From the NCBI RefSeq assembly GCF_026151205.1, contig NC_087076.1, positions 10,330,902-10,394,901 of the forward strand: DNA of 64,000 bases. Reading direction: 5' to 3'. The stretch's first letter is position 1; every line of letters starts with the position of its first letter. This DNA comes from Bolinopsis microptera. Its lineage: Eukaryota > Ctenophora > Tentaculata > Lobata > Bolinopsidae. The notes under the pieces were generated by a model that was not told the origin of the DNA, ran no database searches, and saw only the letters and a list, made by a program, of their open reading frames with translations. Made by a program: the position numbers and the translations under genes. Shown piece by piece: positions 35,402-44,470 of the stretch.

Positions 35402-36140
35402 AGAATCTGTGAAGACGAACACCGTGATCAACCTGTATAAAGAAGCGGACAAGATCTCGTCAGGACCTCAGGAGAGAGAACATTCATACAGCATTTTAGA
35501 CCGTCTTATGACTAGAAACGGGTATCAAACACCCAGAAATTATTCCAACAGACGTCGTAGTAGTATTAGTAATAGAAATAGGGAGGATAACAGAACAGTG
35601 CTTAAGTTAGATTTTATCTCAGACAGTATCAGTAACAGAATTAGGAATCATATTAAACAGAACAATTTACCTATTAAAGTTATATTTTCCCCAGCTAGAA
35701 AACTAAGAAATATTGTGTGTAATAACAGACCGTATGATAAGAGAACCTGTATTATTAACTCCTGTAAAATTTGTCCTTTATTAATAACTGAAAATAAAGA
35801 TTGTGAGGTGAAGAACGTTGTGTATAAGATTACCTGTAAAATCTGTAATAATATTTATATTGGTGAGACGTGCAGGAGGGCACATGATAGGCTCGGAGAG
35901 CACCTAAGATATGCTAAATTTCCTTTAACTCCTTCTAACACTAGTCAAGCTTTTGCTATTCATTATAACAGTTTACATAGGGGGTCAGAACCCAATTTAG
36001 AATTTGAGATTTTAAAAACAGAAAGCAACACAGCTAGAAGAAAGATTGCAGAAGCAATGCTTATTTTGAAGTTCAAACCTAACATTAACAAGAGAGATGA
36101 GTTAGAAACAATCAAACGTTTTTTAGTAACAAGTACATAA
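35402..36140 (+). pseudogene. Penelope-like protein, copy B (5'-truncated, C-terminal third)
   Basis: Begins at the point equivalent to 38883 in copy C (AGAATCTGTGAAGACG) and contains the segment from ESVKTNTV through the GIY-YIG domain to the shared stop codon. The RT catalytic part is absent. The reading frame happens to continue leftward through antisense copy A (to 35295), which creates a chimeric open frame with no biological support. It serves as the upstream pseudo-LTR unit for copy C. Confidence 0.88.
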
Positions 36141-36660
36141 TAAACAGGGTGTAACATATTTTATACTTTACAGACAGGGGATTGTCTACACATATGTAGT
36201 GATTTTTAGTGATATTTATAGGTTTTGTTTACTTTCTGAGTACAGGGACCACATCTCACACACGCACACTTCCGCCTCCTATTCAACACACTACCCTTAC
36301 AACATCAATCAAACCATATTAGGCTCCCACGTTTCACACTTCTCATTGGTCAGTACGATTCCCGCCATTTTCACTCCACACTAGATACATACCTACACAC
36401 TTCACATCATGCACCTGTTCACCGTTGTAGCACTCCATGCTTCTGTATCATGTGTAGTATATTTAGTAGTAGTTTTAGGAATGTACAGTATTTACTATAA
36501 AAGTTTGTCGTCGTATAAATTAGTTTTGTTATGAATTTTGTTATGACTTTTTTGTATCGAATTTTTGGATAAAGTTGATTGATTAAAAATAAATTAATGT
36601 ACACAAATTTTGCCTCAGATATATGTTTTTTACGTTTTGAATTTTTAACACTTGTTTTTA

Positions 36661-36700
36661 GATCATGAATACGATGTAGTTACATTGAAACGTCGAGTAA
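36661..36700 (+). ncRNA. Hammerhead-ribozyme-like motif in the Penelope pseudo-LTR (degenerate)
   Basis: Reads ATCATGA, then a segment containing ATGTA-GT-TACAT, then GAAACGTC. Penelope-like elements are known to carry minimal hammerhead ribozymes with core CTGATGA...GAAA...GTC. The 3' half fits, including a very short stem III. The 5' box has 5 of 7 matches and lacks the invariant G5, so activity is doubtful. Same motif at 40143-40181 (plus) and 32068-32106 (minus). Confidence 0.35.
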
Positions 36701-36780
36701 TCTCCTTTCCCTAATAAGAGCATTTTTACTTGTCGCAACAACCGGGATAAAGATAATTTTACCCAGAATACATTACAACA

Positions 36781-39621
36781 ATGCGACTCATAAATAATAC
36801 TCCAATCCGGATTTTACATGAACTTATTCAGTCCCGAGAAACTTTTGGAACGGCGAAATCATTTCTTGCAGCTGGAGAAAAGTTGAAAATCGCAGAACAG
36901 AAACTAAATTTCTTAAAACGATGTAAACGACGACAAGTTTTTCCAGTCTTCATTTTGAACAGTTTTTCACATCAACAGTCATTATTTCCCATCTGTCAAT
37001 CTAGGAATATACAACATCATCGGAACAGACTCAGAACAGTAGCATTAAATCAACATATTTCTTATCAGTATCAGATTATCGCAGACAGTAAACTTCATAT
37101 TGCACAGTTCAAGAACACTCTATACAATACAGTTGAACAACACGTTTTTCATAGAATTATAGCCATATCAGAAAGAAACCAGATTTCTATTAAAGAACAG
37201 TATAAGATGAACCTGCAGAACAAGTTTACTTGGCTACTCAGTAAATATTATCCACCACCGCCCCCTACTCCACCGACAGTTATTCAACCTGCAGCAGATC
37301 GCGTGACTACACTCAACTGTGATTCAGTTTCAGATAACCAGAAATCTGTTCTTGCACTTGGGCCTAATTTTGCAGTAACACCACATGTTAATCAGGAGTT
37401 CAAGGACAAAGTTTCCATGGACATTGCACAATGCGTGTTTAAGATCAGACATAAGCAAGCATTTGAACAACAACCAGTAGAACAGTCTATGGATTCAGAA
37501 GAACAGCCTAATAATACTCCAGAACATCATGAAGAAGCAGAAGAAGCAGAAGAGCCTACCTCGAAGAAGATCAAGAGGATTTGTCCCTTCCCCACACCCT
37601 TCACCCGAACCCCTGACCCCGCTTGCCCTGAACTTGAGGATAAACTCGCATGTTTCAACCGTTTTGTCCTGAACTTAGTGAATAACCATCAGTCAAAAGA
37701 CAACCTTACTCGCTCACAGAAACAAGGCTTATATTCACTAAGAACGGATAGAACTATACATGTCTCAGTTTCAGACAAGTGTGGAGAGTTCGTAGTTACC
37801 ACCAAGGATATTCATAGAACGCTGACGGAGAAACACCTAGAGGAAACTGCAGTTTACCTGCAGATACTCCCAACTAGGAAGGTACGAGGTCAGACAGTGA
37901 CAGTTACGGAACCCACCTCCATCCAGAATTCACAACTCATAAAAAGAATGACCACTCAACTGGTAGATAGCTCCAATCAATTGTGGAAGAAAGTATGGAC
38001 ACAGCGAGGGCTCGATGATGATTATTTCAGACAAATCAGAGTTCCGGATCATGTTTCTCTTCCAGTCTTATATGTACTTATCAAGACTCACAAGAATTCT
38101 CCAGAATGTTTCAGAAACACCATCCCTCTGGAACAGGTGAAAGTACGACCCATTATCAGCTGTGTTGACTCACCCACAGAGAGATTGAGCTGGCTGGTGA
38201 CAACCATCCTCAAACCATTACTGAAGGAAATACCCAGTCACCTTGGTAATCTCTTTGAACATCTGGAAACTCTTCGTGCAATTCCGAAAGAACAGCTAGC
38301 TGGCAGGAGAATCTTCTCGGCGGACATTTCAGCACTTTATACCAACATAAATGTCCAAGGTTGTATTGATGACGTTATAGAACTGGCCACTGAGCACCGG
38401 GAAAAACTTGATCTCATGGGACTGAACCTGACTGATGTTCACGAGATCCTATTGCACATCCTGACTAGTTCATACTTTGTGTATAATGGGACTCTGTGGA
38501 TACAGCAGGATGGCCTTTTCATGGGATTGAGACCGGGACCATTTTGCGCAGTGATCAGAGTGTACAAGTTTGAGAGAAGCTCGGTTTACACTGACTTACA
38601 TTACTTGTCGGTCTACTTATCTGACTTCTACAAGCGGTACATTGACGACGCCACCAGCACAGCTGTAACAAGAGAAGAAGCTCTAGCACTTGTTCAGAGT
38701 ATCGCAGACCAGGACCCTGACAAGAAACTCAAGTGGGAGGTAGAGTTTCCGGAGAACGACCAAGAGTTCATCCCATTCCTTAACACAGAGCTTAGAGTGG
38801 AACCTGATGGAACTGTGACGAGCCGCTTGTACCGTAAGCCACAGCAGAAAGACATCACACTTCACAAGAATTCATGTCACCCAGAATCTGTGAAGACGAA
38901 CACCGTGATCAACCTGTATAAAGAAGCGGACAAGATCTCGTCAGGACCTCAGGAGAGAGAACATTCATACAGCATTTTAGACCGTCTTATGACTAGAAAC
39001 GGGTATCAAACACCCAGAAATTATTCCAACAGACGTCGTAGTAGTATTAGTAATAGAAATAGGGAGGATAACAGAACAGTGCTTAAGTTAGATTTTATCT
39101 CAGACAGTATCAGTAACAGAATTAGGAATCATATTAAACAGAACAATTTACCTATTAAAGTTATATTTTCCCCAGCTAGAAAACTAAGAAATATTGTGTG
39201 TAATAACAGACCGTATGATAAGAGAACCTGTATTATTAACTCCTGTAAAATTTGTCCTTTATTAATAACTGAAAATAAAGATTGTGAGGTGAAGAACGTT
39301 GTGTATAAGATTACCTGTAAAATCTGTAATAATATTTATATTGGTGAGACGTGCAGGAGGGCACATGATAGGCTCGGAGAGCACCTAAGATATGCTAAAT
39401 TTCCTTTAACTCCTTCTAACACTAGTCAAGCTTTTGCTATTCATTATAACAGTTTACATAGGGGGTCAGAACCCAATTTAGAATTTGAGATTTTAAAAAC
39501 AGAAAGCAACACAGCTAGAAGAAAGATTGCAGAAGCAATGCTTATTTTGAAGTTCAAACCTAACATTAACAAGAGAGATGAGTTAGAAACAATCAAACGT
39601 TTTTTAGTAACAAGTACATAA
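36781..39621 (+). CDS. Penelope-like protein, copy C (full length, RT + GIY-YIG)
   Basis: 946 aa from ATG at 36781. Domains as in copy A: Pro-rich N-terminus (~residues 150-165), RT core with FSADISALYTN and RYIDD (codons near 38637-38654), and C-terminal GIY-YIG with YIGETCRR. No frameshift or stop, so this is the most likely functional copy. The first ~20 codons (MRLINNTPIRI...) come from the 3' tail of upstream copy B, repeated after copy C at 40262; the element-specific frame common to copy A starts at GTAKSFLA. The tandem arrangement therefore supplies the start codon and possibly the promoter. Confidence 0.9.
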   Translation: MRLINNTPIRILHELIQSRETFGTAKSFLAAGEKLKIAEQKLNFLKRCKRRQVFPVFILNSFSHQQSLFPICQSRNIQHHRNRLRTVALNQHISYQYQIIADSKLHIAQFKNTLYNTVEQHVFHRIIAISERNQISIKEQYKMNLQNKFTWLLSKYYPPPPPTPPTVIQPAADRVTTLNCDSVSDNQKSVLALGPNFAVTPHVNQEFKDKVSMDIAQCVFKIRHKQAFEQQPVEQSMDSEEQPNNTPEHHEEAEEAEEPTSKKIKRICPFPTPFTRTPDPACPELEDKLACFNRFVLNLVNNHQSKDNLTRSQKQGLYSLRTDRTIHVSVSDKCGEFVVTTKDIHRTLTEKHLEETAVYLQILPTRKVRGQTVTVTEPTSIQNSQLIKRMTTQLVDSSNQLWKKVWTQRGLDDDYFRQIRVPDHVSLPVLYVLIKTHKNSPECFRNTIPLEQVKVRPIISCVDSPTERLSWLVTTILKPLLKEIPSHLGNLFEHLETLRAIPKEQLAGRRIFSADISALYTNINVQGCIDDVIELATEHREKLDLMGLNLTDVHEILLHILTSSYFVYNGTLWIQQDGLFMGLRPGPFCAVIRVYKFERSSVYTDLHYLSVYLSDFYKRYIDDATSTAVTREEALALVQSIADQDPDKKLKWEVEFPENDQEFIPFLNTELRVEPDGTVTSRLYRKPQQKDITLHKNSCHPESVKTNTVINLYKEADKISSGPQEREHSYSILDRLMTRNGYQTPRNYSNRRRSSISNRNREDNRTVLKLDFISDSISNRIRNHIKQNNLPIKVIFSPARKLRNIVCNNRPYDKRTCIINSCKICPLLITENKDCEVKNVVYKITCKICNNIYIGETCRRAHDRLGEHLRYAKFPLTPSNTSQAFAIHYNSLHRGSEPNLEFEILKTESNTARRKIAEAMLILKFKPNINKRDELETIKRFLVTST

Positions 39622-40298
39622 TAAACAGGGTGTAACATATTTTATACTTTACAGACAGGGGATTGTCTACACATATGTAGTGATTTTTAGTGATATTTAT
39701 AGGTTTTGTTTACTTTCTGAGTACAGGGACCACATCTCACACACGCACACTTCCGCCTCCTATTCAACACACTACCCTTACAACATCAATCAAACCATAT
39801 TAGGCTCCCACGTTTCACACTTCTCATTGGTCAGTACGATTCCCGCCATTTTCACTCCACACTAGATACATACCTACACACTTCACATCATGCACCTGTT
39901 CACCGTTGTAGCACTCCATGCTTCTGTATCATGTGTAGTATATTTAGTAGTAGTTTTAGGAATGTACAGTATTTACTATAAAAGTTTGTCGTCGTATAAA
40001 TTAGTTTTGTTATGAATTTTGTTATGACTTTTTTGTATCGAATTTTTGGATAAAGTTGATTGATTAAAAATAAATTAATGTACACAAATTTTGCCTCAGA
40101 TATATGTTTTTTACGTTTTGAATTTTTAACACTTGTTTTTAGATCATGAATACGATGTAGTTACATTGAAACGTCGAGTAATCTCCTTTCCCTAATAAGA
40201 GCATTTTTACTTGTCGCAACAACCGGGATAAAGATAATTTTACCCAGAATACATTACAACAATGCGACTCATAAATAATACTCCAATCCGGATTTTAC

Positions 40299-40312
40299 AT
40301 TTTGTGTGTGTA
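40299..40312. repeat. Right target-site duplication of the Penelope compound insertion
   Basis: ATTTTGTGTGTGTA, matching 31985-31998. To its right begins the 3' UTR of LINE-B. Confidence 0.7.
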
Positions 40313-40349
40313 GTATGAAATCTATATGGACTAGTTTGTGTGTTCTTAA

Positions 40350-43300
40350 TTATAGGCACATGTCATTTCCATCAAAGTTGAGTTCTGACCATTCATCAGT
40401 GTTTCCAGCTTTTTGAGCATTGAGTAGCATAGTTTTAATGCGACCTTTAACAAGTGCAATTGGGGACGAGAAGTCAATCTTACTAGAGGGTTTAAGGAAT
40501 TTATTCCACATATTCGAGGTTTTATATACAAACAGATTGGTTGCAGCGGGGTTAATAAAGTAGTTATCACGTCGGGGTGACTTTTGAAATAAATTGTACA
40601 TCGGTATTGGAGTGTGAAGTTTGATTATTTTAAACATTTCAAGTAGACAGTGGTACTTATACAAATTATGCACGCAGAGTATTTTGTTTCTGCTGAGAAG
40701 GGGTTTACTTGATTCTCGTTTATAGAAGTCGGCTCCAAGTTTTTGGGATCCAATTGGGCGGGTTCTAGCACATGTTTTGAACTTATTACTGTATGCCTCT
40801 TGATCACCAAATAGAATACGAGTGCACTTTTTTTGAATTTTAAATATTGGTTCAAGCCTATTGTTCGATATGCCTCCCCACACTGAGATCCCATATCCTA
40901 GATGAGATTCGAAGAGGGTGTGGTAGAGGTCATTATACAGCTCTTTAGGTATAAATCTTCTCATACGGCAGAGTTTACCGACTTCACACTTTAATTTAGA
41001 ACTAAGATATGCAGTATGAGGTTTCCAGTTAAGGTTTTTATCTATAATAACGCCGAGGAATTTAGTTTCATCAACACGTTTAATGACTGTGTTATTCAAC
41101 GTTAAAATAAGATCATTACCATTACTACTACTACTAGTTACATCCTTCTTTCCTGGTGTAAAGTGAATGTAACAGCATTTCTTGATGTTAATGTGGAGAA
41201 GATTGCATTTCATATAATTGTAAACAGAATTCATTATAGTATTAGCTTTTTGGTAGAGATTCTGGACAGATTTGTCGACTACAAATATATTGGTGTCATC
41301 AGCGAAAAGTATAAATTTTCCTAGGTCTGATGAGTTATAGATATCGTTTATGTAAATTATAAACAGTAGCGGTCCTAAAACACTACCTTGTGGTACTCCA
41401 CAAATAACAGGGAGTTTATCAGATTCCTCACCTAAAACTGAAACGTACTGCTGTCTGTTAGATAGGTAACTTCCAATAAGCTCGTTTGCGTTACCTCTTA
41501 TACCATATTTGTCAAGTTTTATGAGAAGTTTATCGTGACTGATAGTGTCAAATGCCTTTGATAAGTCGATAAAGATACCTAATACATGTTGCTTTTCCTT
41601 TATATGGGAGTTTACATAGTCAACTGAGTAATTAAGGGCGTGGTTAGTTGAGTGACTCTTCCTAAAACCAAACTGGTTCTCAAACAAAACGTTCTGCGAC
41701 ACAAGAAAACTGTACAAACGGGAGTAGATTACTTTCTCAAATAACTTTCCGAACACAGCTAGGGTAGATACTGGCCTATAGTTTTCGAGATATTCTGTAC
41801 CGTCTTTTTTGTATATAGGGCTAATTTTACCAATTTTCAGTCGGTCTGGAAAAGTTCCATTTCTCATGTGTTCATTAAATAATACTGACAGGAGTGGGCT
41901 TATAATCTTAGACGTTCGTTTGATGACGTGAATAGGGATGTCACTAGCTTTTCCATTCTTGAGTTCGCTAATGATTTTCTCTATTTCTTCTGGTGTACAA
42001 TCGCTGAGAAATATACTTGAGGTATTTGGCCTTGGTAAGTAGTCCGTAAAGCATTGAATTGGACTTAGTCTAATTTGACCGGTTGTACTGTATGATTCAT
42101 TCAACTTAGGGGCAAGAGATACAAAGTAATTATTAAATTCGTTAGCTATAATTCTACGGTTCATTATTTTCTCATAATTAATAACAAACGGGGGTTTAAT
42201 TTCTCGTTTCCCTTTGCCGCGTATCTTATTGATTAGTTGCCATGTTTTCTTACTGTCACCTTGAACTTCATTAAATTTACCCATATTGTACGAAGTTTGA
42301 GCCTTTTCACGTATAACTTTGAGTTCTTTTCTATAATATTTATAAGTTAAGTACTCACTGCGCTTTTTGTTACATACTGCGCAGTGACAGAAGCCACCTT
42401 TTGTGTCAGTATCTCCTAGATTGCACTTGACTTTGCGAGCTTTGACCCAGTTTTCGTATAGTTCGTGACAGTGATTTATTGAAGTTATAATTGCTGGTGT
42501 AATCCATGGATTGTTTTGCATAGTGCGTTTTGTACATTTCGGGGTTTCTAACTTGAAACATTCGTCAAAAGCAACGTTAAATGTGTCAGCAAAGGTATCA
42601 AAACAATTTATTACAGTGTTATCAAGACTATTGGATAGTTTGTCGGTGAACTTATCTACGTTAGAGTTACAGTAGTCATAAAACTGTTCATACTTAATCT
42701 TGCAATCGTTCTGGTCAAGGTGTGTGTTGAGTGCTAAGAATATGGGGTGATGATGTGTGATTTTGTCTTTGAATGTGCCAGATGTTATAATGTTGTCTAA
42801 ATCATTGGTAATGATGTTATCGATGCATGAAGGAATACAGCCGGGTTTTTCATGGGTCATTACAGATATGAGAGGATAGAAGCCTCGACTGTAAAGAACG
42901 TGTTCATATTTAGCAACCTTGTTGCTGTCGCCGTGAAGATTGATGTTAAAGTCACCAGCTATATACGAGTGTCTGGGGACTTTGTCCAGAGTGTCGGCTA
43001 GTTCACTTAGCGCTAAGTCAAAATTGCCACTCGGAGGGCGGTATAAAACTCCAACAAAGGTGCTTGAGTTACCATTGTTGAATCTTAAAAATAGGATTTC
43101 TAGGTTTTCACTTACATAGGAGAGGGTATTATCGATTGTTGCATTTAGTGACTGGTGGATATAAATTGCAACTCCGGTGCCCTTCTTTTTCTCTCGAAAG
43201 GTTGCTTGGTAAAAACTATTGTATTCGGTTAATTGATACAAACTACTTAATTCAGGTCCTACATTTGTTTCAGCAAGTGCAATTATGGAAAACTTTTTGT

Positions 43301-44470
43301 TATATCGGCGAAGATCTATACACATACAGGGTGGGCCAAAAGTCAGTACCCATACGTTGGCCTTAATAGCTCCGCCGTGTTTTATATTTGAGAGCTGTTG
43401 CTTTGCAGATGGCATACTGTACTTACTGGTTCGAGGATTCCGTCGTCAAAATTTGAAAATTCTAATATTTTAGACCGCGCCCATTCAATATTAAAACACC
43501 TATATTGTTTTCTCTGAACATGCTGAACGCCTAATTTTTTTCAGAGACGGTAGATTATCAAATGTTGCATATGATCTGAAAACATGAGGCAAAACGGATT
43601 AGAAATAACGAAGTTATCAAGCATTTTCTGTATCTCGTTAACAAAATTGACTGGGTGATTATGTGACACCGTGACACGACACCTTAATCGGGCACCCTTA
43701 ACAATTCCCATAATGTTTAACGGGGTAGTTAACGGGGGCACCTTATCACGTGATTAGGTAAACCAATCACCTGATCACACGTAATGAATAAACTCGTTAT
43801 GCTTCATATCTCGGTCATCTGAGAAGCTACAGTTCTAATTCTTTCAGGACAAACGTAATTCGAATGGCCAAACACAATTCAATAACATTTAGCTTGATCC
43901 GACTATCCAAACTATCAAATAAATGTAAAAATGAACCTCCATTTGAAAAAAATGAACGCGAATAATTTTCGAGTTGACAAATTCCTCGAACCAGTGGTGG
44001 TACTAAGTCATACCAGAAAGAAGTATTTGAATTGGGCACTCAGTGACTGAGCTATAAAGGCCAACGTATGGGTACTGACTTTTGGCCCACCCTGTAGTAT
44101 CAAAATTACTTTTGTTACCGTCTATGTTTTGAAACATCATTGACATTTGACCTTCGGTTAAAGTTTCTAGAGTTTGATTAATTTGACTTCTGTTAAGCTG
44201 AGAACAACAGTTTAAAATTTGCGAGAGCTTAGTTATCGTATCGTCTAGATCGATTTCTTCGTCGGAGATATCATATTTGAACGGGTTGTATCGTTTGACA
44301 GCAAGATTTACACATGTATTGCAGAGAAAGTTACCGCATAAATCGGTATTGACAATATTGTAGCATTTATGATGAGTTGCATGGTTACATTCGGAACACT
44401 CGACTATGGCTTGGCCCACATAGATACCCTTGCAGCAGTGTTTACATACCTCTTTAGTTAGAGTAGTCAT
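40350..44470 (-). pseudogene. LINE-B ORF2: PHD finger, AP endonuclease, RT; disrupted by MITE
   Basis: Starts at ATG 44470, overlapping the ORF1 stop. N-terminal PHD-like finger (CKHCCKG, CSECNHATHHKC, LCNTC), then the endonuclease begins (FQNIDGNKSNFD) and is cut at 44095 by the insertion. Coding resumes at about 43326: ALAETN, GVLYRPPSG, AGDFNINL, then ITHHHPIF where SDH is usual (Ser-Asp replaced by Thr-His). The RT contains ISPIYKKDG, NYRPVSTL, IDLSKAFD, GVPQGSVLGP and FILFADD (near 41293-41309). Deleting the insert plus one TA leaves a single continuous frame, so the MITE is the only lesion seen. Confidence 0.88.
43327..44094. mobile_element. MITE (Tc1/mariner-type ends) inside LINE-B ORF2, copy 1
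   Basis: 768 bp, flanked by TA on both sides (43325-43326 and 44095-44096). The ends pair as inverted repeats beginning CAGGGTGGGCCAAAAGTCAG and continuing through the ACGTTGGCC region, more than 40 bp. TA duplication and CAGGG ends suggest mobilisation by a Tc1/mariner-class transposase, which is not encoded here. The interior is about 85-95% similar by eye to the second copy at 50373-51408 in opposite orientation; the short open frames inside are not genes. Confidence 0.88.

Larger units (their letters stand above)
31999..40298. mobile_element. Compound Penelope-like element (inverted copy + truncated copy + full copy)
   Basis: Three copies of one EN+ Penelope-like element. Copy A is on the minus strand, 31999-~35400. 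Copy B is 5'-truncated on the plus strand, ~35402-~36818. Copy C is full-length on the plus strand, ~36819-40298. A and B abut head to head at about 35400; B and C are in tandem. Translated products are identical in all overlapping regions, so the structure is young. The 14-bp direct repeats at 31985-31998 and 40299-40312 bracket the whole, consistent with one insertion event. Tandem copies acting as pseudo-LTRs and inverted truncated copies are typical of Penelope elements. Confidence 0.9.

Noticed and set aside
35295-36140. A 281-codon gene on the plus strand
   Set aside because: Its first third is antisense Penelope copy A and the rest is truncated copy B; the frame is open across the junction by chance.
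43541-44039. Short proteins inside the CAGGG-ended MITEs (also 50726-51084)
   Set aside because: They lie in non-coding MITE bodies, recur in both copies because the element does, and show no family features or transposase motifs.
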